Origin: Bicyclus anynana
Taxonomy: Eukaryota > Arthropoda > Insecta > Lepidoptera > Nymphalidae
DNA: 64,000 bases
NCBI RefSeq assembly: GCF_947172395.1
Contig: NC_069109.1
Coordinates: 970,001 to 1,034,000, forward strand
Direction: 5' to 3'
Program-made: the position numbers and the translations under genes
The notes under the pieces: model-generated
Seen by the model: the letters and a program-made list of their open reading frames with translations, nothing else
Database searches by the model: none
What the model was told of the DNA's origin: nothing
Shown: positions 51,101 to 53,213 of the stretch, piece after piece
Numbering within the stretch: the first letter of the stretch is position 1
How the letters are laid out: the number at the start of each line of letters is the position of its first letter

Positions 51101-53083
51101 AAATATATCGATGTATATTAATGAAATATATCGGTATAAATTAATGATATATATCGATGTAAATTAATGAAATATATCGATATAAATTAATAATATATAT
51201 CGATGTAAATTAATGAAATATATCGATATAAATTAATAAAATATATCGATGTAAATTAATGAAATATATCGATGTAAATTAATGAAAGTTAAAGATTTCT
51301 TAGGAACGTTATACCATACTATATACAAAATTATACTAAATTTGATATGAGTGAACTAGCCTACTGTACCCTGATAAATATATAAAAAAATGTCTGTCCG
51401 TGCGTCAGGTGATAGCGCTGTACCCGTACGCGGCGCAGAACGCGGACGAGCTGAGCTTCGAGAAGGACGACATCATCGCCGTCACCGACCGCTCTCAGGA
51501 CCCCGCCTGGTGGCAAGGTATATCTGGAGACTAGCTGACGCCGCGTGGTTCTCGTTCCCGTAGGAATACGGGGATAATAGTAGACGATATGACGTCGCTC
51601 GATCTCGTGTTGGCTCGTGCCGACGCTAGGTGGGGCGACTTGTTTCAGTAAAGAGTAGGGAGTTAGAGAGGGGTAGGGAAAATAATAGTCTGAGAGGGAT
51701 ATGACGTCGCTCGATCTCATGTTGGCTCGTGCCGACGCTGGGTGGCGCGATTTGTTTCAGTAAAGAGTAGGGAGTTAGAGAGGGGTAGAGATAATAGTAG
51801 GAAATAATAGTCTGAGACGAATATGACGTCGCTCTATCTCGTGTTGGCTCGTGCTTACGCTAGGTGGTGCGATTTGTTTCAGTAAAGAGTAGGGAGTTTG
51901 AGAGGGGTAGGGATAATAGTAGGAAATTGTAGTCTAAGCCGGATATGACGTCGCTCTATCTCGTGTTGACTCTTGCTGACGCTAGGTGGTTCCGTAATGA
52001 GTAGGGAGTTAGAGAGGGGTACCGATCGGTTGGTGCCTTATGGACGGCTTCAGTATTCTCGTGGCGTTCGAGACGGCCACATTTCTTGTTGTGTAATTCT
52101 TTATAGGTTACTTGGGATAGGCGGGGAGAGTGACTTGAGTGGAAAAGGGGAGTGTTTGTTAACAGTCAAAGGATCCTTTAACCCTACACACATCGTTCAC
52201 AAGTGCGTGACTTCACTCAAGGTCATTCTCTGCCAATCGGTCTTATTTTGATTACAGTTTGATTTGTTAAGTTGTCTTGACAAATGTTGTGAAACCTTTA
52301 TTCAACATTGGTTTTCTTTTTTCATATTTTTTCAAATCCACTTTTGAAGCTTCTGTTTAAAATATAGCCTTCCTCGATAAATGGGCTATCTGACACTGAA
52401 AGAATTTCTCAAATCGGACCAGTAGTTCCTGAGATTAGCGCGTTCAAACAAACAAACAAACTCTTCAGCTTTATAATATTAGTATAGAAAGTATAGATAA
52501 CGATATAATTAGTGAAGATAAATAGACAAAGGAGTAACCCAGTCCCCACACCAAAAGTTAAAAATTGACCACAAATTAGAACATATAAGAAACTCTCATG
52601 TGGTCAATTTTCAGAAAAATTTATGTTAGTTATATCAGCTAAATTACTTGATACATTTTGATCTCTTCTTTATGAAAGCTCTTTGACAATAAATTATCAT
52701 TGTCAAATTAATGACCTCTGCCTCCGATTCCGGAGGGTGTGGGTTCGAATCCGGTCCGGGGCATGCACCTCCAACTTTTCAGTTGTGTGCATTTTAAGAA
52801 ATATCACGTGTCTCAAACGGTGAAGGAAACCATCGTGAGGAAACCTGCATACCAGAGAATTTTCTCAATTCTCTGCGTGTGTGAAGTCTGCCAATCCGCA
52901 TTGGTCCAGCGTGGTGGACTATTGGCCTAACCCCTCTGATTCCCAGAGGAGACTCGAGCTCAGCAGTGAGCCGAATATGGGTTGATAATGATGATTAAAT
53001 ACGATTTTATTAATTTTTCAGGAGAGCTGCGTGGGATGACTGGTCTCTTCCCAAGCAACTATGTCACTAAGTTAGTTAACTAA
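9069..53083 (+). CDS. Dap160: Intersectin / dynamin-associated protein 160, 27 coding exons
   Basis: An endocytic scaffold that links NPF-containing adaptors, dynamin and actin regulators at clathrin-coated pits and synaptic periactive zones. The joined exons total 3,711 bp (1,236 residues plus stop), and every junction keeps phase. Domains: EH1 at about residues 9-98 with the EF-hand loop DTNADGKLDLKEF and QIWSLAD; an N/Q/P-rich linker at 99-350; EH2 at about 353-447 with QIWALADLDSDGKL; a highly charged coiled coil at 485-740; then SH3A (about 787-845), SH3B (889-945), SH3C (1091-1150) and SH3D (1181-1236), with ALYPY- and WW-type core residues. The order and the FPSNYV ends match fly Dap160. 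There are no DH, PH or C2 domains. ATG context is CACCATGG. Introns carry many exon-edge duplications and mobile elements. Confidence 0.95.
9668..9989. mobile_element. Foldback element with ~130-bp inverted arms
   Basis: AAATATATTTAAC...AACCGACTT at the left is mirrored by AAGTCAGTTAAA...GTTAAATATATTT at the right. CATGTGATGTTATTTTTC pairs with its complement in the left arm. It continues into a second, smaller inverted repeat at 10018-10162. Confidence 0.6.
10559..10744 (+). mobile_element. Helitron-like element, family B (Lep1-type)
   Basis: Starts TCTATACTAATATTATAAAG and ends GCGCGGATTAGCCAGT. The core CTACTGGTCCGATTTGAAAA and TTATCGAGGAAGG are shared with about ten copies here. Assignment to the lepidopteran Lep1 Helitron group is from memory. 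Confidence 0.65.
11036..11477. mobile_element. MITE split by a SINE
   Basis: The ends GACTATCGCGTAAACGTAAA and TTTACGTTGACGCGATAGTC are inverted repeats. The SINE at 11094-11402 lies inside. An unsplit relative is at 5314-5427. Confidence 0.7.
11094..11402 (+). mobile_element. tRNA-derived SINE, family E, full length
   Basis: The head has GTGGCGCAGTGGTATGCG (box A) and GGTTCGATGTCC (box B like). The body includes TGGTGGGAGGCTTCGGCC and GTGTAGAAACCGAAAGGGG, and the tail is A-rich. It is the most complete of the plus-strand copies and is not a functional tRNA gene. Confidence 0.8.
11673..12028 (-). mobile_element. Helitron-like element, family D
   Basis: CTACTAGCAGACGCCCGCGA is the reverse of the usual TCGCGGGCGTC-GCTAGT end. 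The other end has AATTGACCTCTCTACAGATT. The plus-strand relative is at 31980-32482. Confidence 0.6.
12153..12522 (+). mobile_element. Helitron-like element, family C
   Basis: TCTAATATTATGAACGCG to GAAGTCGCGGGCGCCTGCTAGT, with its middle block present twice. Confidence 0.6.
12736..12950 (-). mobile_element. Helitron-like element, family B
   Basis: ACTAGCTGACGCCGCGCGG to TTTATAATAATAGTATA, the family B consensus in reverse. Confidence 0.65.
13207..13530 (-). mobile_element. tRNA-derived SINE, family E
   Basis: The tRNA-like head CGGCCTCCGTGGCGCAGTGG is at the right end on the minus strand, and the tail is at the left. Full length. Confidence 0.8.
13783..13972 (-). mobile_element. SINE family F, 5'-truncated
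   Basis: ATCTACCCATATTCGGCTCA to CGTTTGAGACACGTGATATT. The tRNA head is absent. Confidence 0.65.
14088..14177 (+). repeat. GT-rich simple repeat
   Basis: A mix of (GT)n and GTTTGTTT units. Confidence 0.9.
14236..14366 (+). repeat. ~25-bp tandem repeat
   Basis: AAATATATTTTATTGAGAAT plus ATAGG repeated, partly degenerate. Confidence 0.8.
14376..14872 (+). mobile_element. MITE family A (TIR GGGATGATGAC)
   Basis: The left end ATGGGGATGATGAC is the inverse of the right end GTCATCAACCCTAT. About 0.5 kb. Five further copies lie in this window. Confidence 0.75.
14976..15418 (-). mobile_element. Helitron-like element, family D, with CCCTA-rich core
   Basis: TACTAGCCGACGCCCGCGAC to TATAATATTAGTATAGAT. 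It holds a stretch of CCCTACC units (15046-15095). Confidence 0.6.
15706..15923 (-). mobile_element. Helitron-like element, family D, short
   Basis: GACTAGCGGACGCCCGCGAC at the left, with a decayed right end near a TATATAG run. Confidence 0.5.
16126..16375 (-). mobile_element. SINE family E, degenerate
   Basis: CTTTACAAGTTAGCCCTTGA through TAAATCCATTGCGCATC. Internal parts are lost. Confidence 0.6.
16449..17068 (+). mobile_element. MITE with TIR CTCAGACCAATTAT, interrupted
   Basis: The ends CTCAGACCAATTATTG and ATAATTGGTCTGAG are inverted repeats. An insertion of about 300 bp lies between two copies of ATTGTA (16461-16466 and near 16764-16769). Other copies are at 38958-39403 and 57816-58130. 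Confidence 0.7.
17139..17237 (+). CDS. Dap160: Dap160 coding exon 2 (EH1 calcium loop)
   Basis: The acceptor is TGTTCCAG and the donor GTAAGT; 33 codons. It encodes SQLPPPVLGQIWSLAD and the EF-hand loop through FSIACK. The preceding intron is about 7.9 kb, the longest in the gene, and is filled with repeats. Confidence 0.93.
17306..17634 (+). mobile_element. SINE family F, full length
   Basis: GCCATGATAGCCCAGTGGAT head with GGCTCGAATCCGGTCCGG (box B) and an ATGATGATG tail. Starts 68 bp after the Dap160 exon 2 donor. Confidence 0.8.
17648..17669 (+). repeat. (TCCA)n simple repeat
   Basis: Five TCCA units. Confidence 0.9.
17760..18625 (-). mobile_element. Jockey-like LINE, 3' end with broken reverse transcriptase
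   Basis: Minus-strand translation shows WQRIAKYLGVTFDTRMSFA, then after a frame shift LSLRSKVTLYKTCIRP, and later KTYFERAATHPN. These are typical of the C-terminus of jockey-clade ORF2 proteins. Stops and frame shifts show it is dead. GC content is higher than in surrounding DNA. Confidence 0.75.
18896..18971 (+). CDS. Dap160: Dap160 coding exon 3 (end of EH1)
   Basis: The acceptor is TTTTTTTTCAG and the donor GTAAAT. It encodes IINLKLHGIEIPKTLPPSL then LASLSP and one base, phase 1. This matches the INLKL..P..LPPSL end of intersectin EH1. Confidence 0.9.
19282..19605 (-). mobile_element. Non-LTR retrotransposon ORF2 C-terminal fragment
   Basis: An open frame of 107 residues with LRSRRLAWYGHVMRREESH and RRGRPKKRWLDCVKEDM, the familiar C-terminal part of RTE-like reverse transcriptases in insects. 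No intact element is attached. Confidence 0.75.
19695..19820 (-). mobile_element. tRNA-like SINE, family H, best copy
   Basis: On the minus strand: TACCTCAATAGCTCAACAGT head, GTGGTGGTTCGATCCCCGCC (box B) and CGTTGGTCTATTGTCGTACC. Confidence 0.65.
20106..20305 (+). mobile_element. Helitron-like element, family B, just before Dap160 exon 4
   Basis: ATCTATACTACTAATATAT to GACGTCAGCTAGT. It ends 33 bp before the exon 4 acceptor junction, so the branch point may lie in it. Confidence 0.7.
20338..21036 (+). CDS. Dap160: Dap160 coding exon 4 (N/Q/P-rich linker)
   Basis: At 699 bp this is the largest exon, phase 1 at both ends (acceptor TTTTCACAG, donor GTAATA). It encodes residues 99-331, a low-complexity linker with repeated NQPL and INQP units and PPxP stretches. 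The length and composition differ from the shorter linkers of fly and human proteins. A Helitron-like element ends 33 bp upstream. Confidence 0.88.
21088..21526 (-). mobile_element. MITE family A, reverse
   Basis: AGGGATGAAGACAG at the left and TTCATCATCCCTAT at the right; the interior is the reverse of the 14376 copy. Confidence 0.7.
21738..21958 (+). mobile_element. Helitron-like element, family B, clean ends
   Basis: It begins TC after A and ends CTAG before T, as expected of Helitron insertion between A and T. It ends 58 bp before Dap160 exon 5. Confidence 0.7.
22016..22109 (+). CDS. Dap160: Dap160 coding exon 5 (start of EH2)
   Basis: The acceptor is TTATTATAG and the donor GTAAGT. It encodes GSLVTSPTEMP...VEWGIPQPQKL and ends in phase 2. 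EWGIPQPQKLKY corresponds to EWAVQAAQKRKY at the start of fly EH2. Confidence 0.88.
22450..23312 (+). pseudogene. Two decayed tandem copies of the Dap160 EH2 exon
   Basis: Exon-like blocks begin at 22689 and 23001, each after a CATAG or TATAG acceptor remnant, at a regular 312-bp spacing leading to the real exon at 23313. The intron sequence between blocks is also shared. The first block has a TAG inside the QQTLAQ region. The second carries indels that shift frame, and neither keeps the LADLDSDGKL end or a donor. An older partial unit lies near 22490-22620. Confidence 0.85.
23313..23464 (+). CDS. Dap160: Dap160 coding exon 6 (EH2 core)
   Basis: The acceptor is TCACTATAG and the donor GTGAGT. 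It encodes YTQLFNATDRAKTG through LPQQTLAQIWALADLDSDGK. Of three tandem versions of this exon (22689, 23001, 23313) only this one keeps frame and donor. Confidence 0.93.
23788..24072 (+). mobile_element. SINE family F
   Basis: GAGCGCTGTGATATCCCAGT head, CAGTTGTGTGCATTTTAAGA body, and AGTGAGCTGTATATGGG tail. Confidence 0.7.
24297..24568 (-). mobile_element. tRNA-derived SINE, family G
   Basis: The minus-strand head GACAGCCGCGTGGCGCAGTG and GTGGGTTCGATTCCCACAG has good A and B boxes. The body has ACTTTGGGGCTAGATAGTGA. A fragment lies at 34760-34920. The tRNA-like region is a SINE head, not a tRNA gene. Confidence 0.7.
24597..24699 (+). CDS. Dap160: Dap160 coding exon 7 (end of EH2)
   Basis: The acceptor is TGTTCGCAG and the donor GTAAGT. 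It encodes CEEFVLAMYLCERATQGEAP then PAKLPVELIPPTF and two bases of an arginine codon. The SINE ending near 24568 stops about 28 bp before the exon. Confidence 0.92.
26009..26138 (+). CDS. Dap160: Dap160 coding exon 8 (start of coiled coil)
   Basis: The acceptor is GCTTATAG. It encodes RDSVSSIGSNKSYEERRREN and on to QMKEK. SYEERRRENLARGQAELERR matches the SFEDKRKENYVKGQAELDRR region of fly Dap160. The donor GTACAA is weak. Confidence 0.9.
26395..26510 (-). mobile_element. Non-LTR retrotransposon fragment
   Basis: ATCAGCCGATGGAGTCCACT and ACTTCCAAACATCACGATAC recur at 60866-60975 and 63415-63500. Read on the minus strand they are the end of an RT frame. Confidence 0.55.
26757..26867 (+). CDS. 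Dap160: Dap160 coding exon 9 (KERE-rich coiled coil)
   Basis: The acceptor is TGTCCCAG and the donor GTAATT; 37 codons, phase 0 on both sides. It encodes AERERKEREEAEKKEK and on to KQKEEQ, an almost purely charged helix. Confidence 0.9.
27102..27166 (+). CDS. Dap160: Dap160 coding exon 10 (coiled coil)
   Basis: The acceptor is AATTTTGCAG and the donor GTGAGT. It encodes EKREAARKEMERQCQLEWEK plus K and two bases, phase 2. Confidence 0.88.
27562..27872 (+). mobile_element. SINE family F, full length
   Basis: GAAGGCCGTGATAACCCAGT head to CCGAATATGGGTTGATGAC tail, flanked by fragments of SINE E (27466-27550) and of the CTCAGACC MITE (27443 and 27890-27995). Confidence 0.75.
28086..28268 (+). 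CDS. Dap160: Dap160 coding exon 11 (coiled coil)
   Basis: The acceptor is CTATTCCAG and the donor GTGAGT at 28269. It encodes TRELEALRTEEQTKVLSLK and on to AAAKCTIDSM, phase 2. Reading past the first donor meets TGA at once, so of the six donors in this array only the first gives an open product unless other splicing occurs. Confidence 0.9.
28269..28892 (+). repeat. Five 124-bp tandem copies of exon 11's 3' end with its donor
   Basis: Each unit is exactly 124 bp. It contains the start of the intron (GTGAGTGCCAAGTGTTGCC), a possible acceptor (GCTCACAG) and then 76 bp nearly identical to the end of exon 11. Units end at 28392, 28516, 28640, 28764 and 28888, each followed by GTGAGTGCC. Only scattered base changes separate them, so the array is young. 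The internal open frames are by-products of the repeat. Confidence 0.95.
29270..29459 (+). CDS. Dap160: Dap160 coding exon 12 (coiled coil)
   Basis: The acceptor is TTGTTCCAG and the donor GTAATA. It encodes SDRDTSMSEMQQLKARVKEL and on to LKQLRDK, phase 0. DTSMSEMxQLKAR is identical in fly Dap160. Confidence 0.93.
29460..30560 (+). repeat. Eight degenerate tandem copies of exon 12's 3' end with its donor
   Basis: After the true donor at 29460, donor-like GTA sites recur at 29594, 29737, 29870, 30004, 30135, 30270, 30401 and 30532, spaced 131-143 bp. Each follows a copy of GAGAAGGCAGAATTGGA and CTCAAACAGTTGAGGGACAAG from the exon. The copies are diverged and carry stops, unlike the exon 11 array. 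Confidence 0.92.
30961..31156 (+). CDS. Dap160: Dap160 coding exon 13 (coiled coil end)
   Basis: The acceptor is CTATCCCCAG and the donor GTGAGT. It encodes VDAAKAVVESKKADLEANK and on to LYEQRRDEYTRNRS, ending in phase 1. It is homologous to the TKCEDLYKEYDVQR region of fly. Confidence 0.9.
31157..31700 (+). repeat. About three very degenerate copies of exon 13's 3' end and intron start
   Basis: Fragments similar to exon 13's AGGAACAGGAGCACCGC recur near 31325, 31470 and 31548. The intron-start block CACCTAGGGCAGAAA recurs near 31272, 31528 and 31639. Divergence is high, and no copy is open. Confidence 0.65.
31850..31942 (+). CDS. Dap160: Dap160 coding exon 14 (acidic W-rich linker)
   Basis: The acceptor is TTTTTCCTCAG and the donor GTAATT. 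It encodes ADWGTSDEAWGASEEPPAAE then SAWGDAPSTN, a tryptophan- and acid-rich linker comparable to SAWDTGSSSAWEE of fly. Phase 2 in, phase 1 out. Confidence 0.88.
31980..32482 (+). mobile_element. Helitron-like element, family D, with GGGTA array
   Basis: TCTATACTTATAATAAATCT to GTCGCGGGCGTCCGCTAGT. The core carries about 130 bp of TAGGGTAGGGGTA-type repeats (32310-32445). Full length; the reverse relative is at 11673. Confidence 0.65.
32798..33222 (-). mobile_element. Helitron-like element, family D
   Basis: TTTACTAGCGGACTCCCGCG to TTTCCTCTTTATATTATTA. Confidence 0.55.
34127..34275 (+). mobile_element. SINE family E fragment
   Basis: ACCGCCAAGCGATTTAGCGT to AGTCAACTTGTAAAGATTC. Ends about 90 bp before Dap160 exon 15. 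Confidence 0.6.
34367..34482 (+). CDS. Dap160: Dap160 coding exon 15 (start of SH3A)
   Basis: The acceptor is TTTATTGCAG and the donor GTGAGT. After a T/V-rich lead it encodes KWRCVYEFTARTADELSLQ then PGDL, the first half of an SH3 fold (ALYDY-like VYEF, DELSL). A SINE sits against the donor (see 34489-34691). Confidence 0.92.
34489..34691 (-). mobile_element. SINE family F inserted at the exon 15 donor, with 12-bp target duplication
   Basis: GACTTGGTGAGT, the exon end plus donor, occurs at 34477-34488 and again at 34692-34703, directly flanking a 5'-truncated minus-strand SINE. The insertion therefore copied the splice donor. Using the second donor would add 215 bp and shift the frame, so the upstream site is probably used. 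Confidence 0.85.
34760..34920 (+). mobile_element. SINE family G fragment
   Basis: Shares CATAACACAAGCT and ACTTTGGGGCTAGATAGTGA with the 24297 copy. Confidence 0.6.
35046..35546 (+). mobile_element. MITE family A, ending 15 bp before Dap160 exon 16
   Basis: AATGGGGATGATGACTAGG to ACTGTCATGATCTCTATT. Any branch point for exon 16 must lie in or next to this element. Confidence 0.75.
35561..35624 (+). CDS. Dap160: Dap160 coding exon 16 (SH3A middle)
   Basis: The acceptor is TATTAATCAG and the donor GTATGA. It encodes VSEATAPRGDAEPGWRWGTA then R and one base. AEPGW is the SH3 signature tryptophan region. The exon itself begins GTGAG, and a MITE ends about 15 bp upstream. Confidence 0.88.
35765..36135 (+). 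repeat. Dispersed repeat J
   Basis: GGAGATGGTCCATTTC, ATCAAGATGGCGCCC and GACAATTGACAGCAAACGTC are shared in order with 38240-38575. No coding sense was seen, and the class is unknown. Confidence 0.6.
36443..36544 (+). CDS. Dap160: Dap160 coding exon 17 (SH3A end)
   Basis: The acceptor is TTGTATTGCAG and the donor GTAAAC. It encodes QSGWFPESYVEDINTIQAYA and on to TKTQLE. GWFPESYVE is the SH3 carboxy-terminal motif, identical in fly SH3A. Confidence 0.92.
36643..36836 (-). mobile_element. Helitron-like element, family B, nested in MITE A
   Basis: It lies between GATACA and TTCAGGTAAATAAGG, which are adjacent in intact MITE A copies. Confidence 0.7.
37205..38150. mobile_element. Transposon with ~115-bp terminal inverted repeats, nested in MITE A
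   Basis: ACTATGCACAAAAATTAAGG at the left and its inverse CCTTAATTTTTGTGCATAGT (with small differences further in) at the right; both arms run on through TACAAAAATGGTCGTACAGC. TA is duplicated at the insertion. The interior has Lys/Phe-rich frames but no recognisable transposase. Confidence 0.7.
38240..38575 (+). repeat. Dispersed repeat J, second copy
   Basis: Shares ATCAAGATGGCGCCC and GACAATTGACAGCAAACGTC with 35765-36135. Confidence 0.6.
38732..38936 (+). repeat. Three ~65-bp tandem units
   Basis: Each contains TCAGAAACGCGG (or ATGCG), a T run and CTGAGCGGTTGGATTTCAA. Confidence 0.8.
38958..39403 (+). mobile_element. CTCAGACC MITE with nested repeat end
   Basis: CTCAGACCAACTATTGTAT to TCTATAATTGGTCTGAG. 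A fragment with the GGAGGAGGTTCT-type end of another repeat family is inserted near 39142-39265. Confidence 0.65.
39450..39512 (+). CDS. Dap160: Dap160 coding exon 18 (linker SH3A-SH3B)
   Basis: The acceptor is TAATTTCCAG and the donor GTGAGT; 63 bp, phase 1 on both sides, so it could be skipped without changing frame. It encodes IAEVPEAEITNDLGGAMPTV. Confidence 0.82.
39541..39841 (+). mobile_element. SINE family F
   Basis: GACCGGATAGCCCAGTGGAT to GAGCCGAATATGGGTTGTTA, 28 bp after the exon 18 donor. Confidence 0.75.
40388..40772 (+). mobile_element. Helitron-like element with GGGTA array
   Basis: TCTATAATATAAAAATGAAT to GTCGCGGGCATCCGCTAGT. GGGTAGGG repeats lie at 40650-40725. Confidence 0.55.
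41001..41133 (+). CDS. Dap160: Dap160 coding exon 19 (SH3B)
   Basis: The acceptor is AAATCCACAG and the donor GTACGG (weak). It encodes GGDFYIAAYPYVSSESGDLT and on to GDWWTGRIGI. AAYPY, GDLTF and DWWTG are SH3 core motifs. Confidence 0.93.
41157..41240 (+). mobile_element. CTCAGACC MITE fragment
   Basis: CCTCAGACTAATTACACAA and GTCAAAGTATATGATCAACT, starting 24 bp after the exon 19 donor. Confidence 0.5.
41900..42053 (+). mobile_element. Helitron-like element, 3' end
   Basis: CTATGCGGACGAAGTCGCGC and GTCCGCTAGT close the element 36 bp before exon 20. The left end was not defined. Confidence 0.5.
42089..42260 (+). CDS. Dap160: Dap160 coding exon 20 (SH3B end, P/Q/E repeat)
   Basis: The acceptor is AATCCCCAG and the donor GTGAGA. 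It encodes TGIFPSNYVTKDATTSG and a run of PQ and PE dipeptides to the end. A Helitron-like element ends about 36 bp upstream. Confidence 0.92.
42434..42637 (+). mobile_element. Helitron-like element, family B
   Basis: TCTATACTAATATTACAAAG to GCGCGGCGTCAGCTAGT. Confidence 0.65.
43100..43278 (-). mobile_element. SINE family F, truncated
   Basis: GTTACCCATATTTGGTTCAT to TTTGAGACACGTGATATTTA. The open frame over it is incidental. Confidence 0.6.
44521..45029 (+). mobile_element. MITE family A, near full length
   Basis: AATGGGGATGATGACTAGG to AACTGTCATCATCCCTATTA. Confidence 0.75.
45168..45257 (+). CDS. Dap160: Dap160 coding exon 21 (linker, tandem exon A)
   Basis: The acceptor is ACTCATCAAAAG and the donor GTAAGC; 30 codons, phase 0 on both sides. 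It encodes IQQEKASVVHTQPAAEPMP then TSPPYNAELVQ. It is a tandem duplicate of exon 22, and the acceptor flank is duplicated as well. The acceptor has a poor pyrimidine tract. Confidence 0.78.
45920..46006 (+). CDS. Dap160: Dap160 coding exon 22 (linker, tandem exon B)
   Basis: The acceptor is ACCTATCAAAAG and the donor GTAAGC; 29 codons, phase 0 on both sides. It encodes MQQDKTSVGHSQPTAEPTP then SPPYHAEIVQ. It matches exon 21 at about 60 percent of residues by eye. Either, both or neither can be included without frame change. Confidence 0.78.
46380..46545 (+). mobile_element. Helitron-like element, family B
   Basis: TATTATAAATCTGAAGAGTT to AACCGCGCGGCGTCAGCCA. The CTAGT end is mutated. Confidence 0.55.
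46791..46966 (+). CDS. Dap160: Dap160 coding exon 23 (linker and start of SH3C)
   Basis: The acceptor is TCTTCCACAG and the donor GTGAGA. It is GC-rich. A Ser/Arg/Ala-rich linker leads into RRKHEVAQALANYTAT, the start of SH3C. Ends in phase 2. Confidence 0.92.
47300..48240 (+). repeat. Tandem copies of exon 24's acceptor region and first 33 bases
   Basis: The intron block with GTATTAAAGCCGCACAATTT and GGTCCTTCGAGCCGG is repeated at about 47340, 47560, 47810 and 48240. The copy from 47810 ends in a perfect-looking acceptor (TTTGTCTGCAG at 47975) and 33 bases of exon 24 (47976-48008). These 33 bases differ from the real exon at two positions only, in one Ser and one Leu codon, both synonymous. 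The copy from 47340 keeps only AAGGGCCAGCT of the exon. A Helitron-like element (48012-48240) separates the last copy from the real one. Confidence 0.88.
48012..48240 (+). mobile_element. Helitron-like element, family C, inside exon 24 repeat array
   Basis: AATCCTACTAATATTATAAA to GGACGTAGGCGCGCGTCCTC. It separates the decoy acceptor at 47975 from the next repeat unit. Confidence 0.6.
48410..48545 (+). CDS. Dap160: Dap160 coding exon 24 (SH3C)
   Basis: The acceptor is TTTGTCTGCAG and the donor GTACTG (weak). It encodes SEQLSLMKGQLLIVRKKADS and on to GWFPASYVK. If the weak donor is not used, the frame reads VLK and stops at TAA (48555-48557), giving a form that ends after SH3C. Confidence 0.93.
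48608..48895. repeat. Palindrome with ~130-bp arms
   Basis: TTAATTGATTATGAAACACGG at the left mirrors CCGTGTTTCATAATCAATTAA at the right. CATGAGCTGGTTCTTGCATC pairs with its inverse around 48785, and the centre is near 48745. Single arms occur near 8795 and 60385-60530. It lies 60 bp after the exon 24 donor. Confidence 0.85.
49522..49611 (+). CDS. Dap160: Dap160 coding exon 25 (linker SH3C-SH3D)
   Basis: The acceptor is TTTTGCCAG and the donor GTACGT; 30 codons, phase 0 on both sides. It encodes LLQSSGRTSGRTTPVMSKMD then TVPTETVIDK, matching GGRNSGRNTPVSGSRIEMTEQILDK of fly in spacing and motif. Confidence 0.92.
49633..50010 (+). mobile_element. MITE family A, internally deleted
   Basis: AATGGGGATGATGAGACTAG to GAACTGTCATCATCCCTATT, 21 bp after the exon 25 donor. 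Confidence 0.7.
50131..51287 (+). repeat. 23-bp minisatellite, about 50 copies
   Basis: The unit GAAATATATCGATGTAAATT plus AAT repeats almost without indels for 1.15 kb. Each unit has a TATCGATA-like site (ATCGAT). Copies towards the 3' end are more varied. It ends about 120 bp before exon 26. Confidence 0.97.
51409..51517 (+). CDS. Dap160: Dap160 coding exon 26 (SH3D)
   Basis: The acceptor is GTGCGTCAG and the donor GTATAT. It encodes VIALYPYAAQNADELSFEKD and on to QDPAWWQ, ending in phase 1. ALYPY, DELSF and WW are SH3 core residues. Confidence 0.93.
51531..52497 (-). mobile_element. Helitron-like element, family B, split by an insertion
   Basis: ACTAGCTGACGCCGCGTGGT to ACGGGGATAATA at the left and ATATAGCCTTCCTCGAT to TAATATTAGTATAG at the right are adjacent in other copies. 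About 0.78 kb (51583-52364) lies between them. Confidence 0.7.
51583..52022 (+). repeat. Four ~110-122-bp tandem units
   Basis: Units start near 51583, 51693, 51815 and 51937 with ATATGACGTCGCTCGATCTC and contain GTTTCAGTAAAGAGTAGGGAG. A reverse copy of the unit lies at 36163-36215. Confidence 0.85.
52706..52997 (+). mobile_element. SINE family F before the last Dap160 exon
   Basis: AATGACCTCTGCCTCCGATT to GGGTTGATAATGATGATTA. It ends about 25 bp before the final acceptor junction. Confidence 0.7.
53022..53083 (+). CDS. Dap160: Dap160 coding exon 27 (end of SH3D, stop)
   Basis: The acceptor is AATTTTTCAG. It encodes ELRGMTGLFPSNYVTKLVN and TAA. FPSNYV closes the fourth SH3. There is no sign of a further exon joining DH-PH-C2 domains. 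Confidence 0.93.
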
Positions 53084-53198
53084 ACAATGGATTTAGTTTA
53101 AATATACTTGGCTTCTCGAAAAATATATAATTAAGATTAATTAAAGTAGAACTTGCTCATACAAAACCATTGATAACTTTATTAAAAAAACCAAAAAA

Positions 53199-53204
53199 AT
53201 AAAT
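53199..53204 (+). promoter_or_regulatory. Dap160: Dap160 polyadenylation signal
   Basis: AATAAA lies 116 bp after the stop. An LTR retrotransposon begins at 53214, so the native downstream polyadenylation element has been moved about 4.3 kb away. Confidence 0.55.
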
Positions 53205-53213
53205 AGTTATATA

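Noticed and set aside
50131..51287. Possible CRISPR-like array
   Set aside because: The 23-bp units are directly adjacent with no spacers, and the context is an insect intron.
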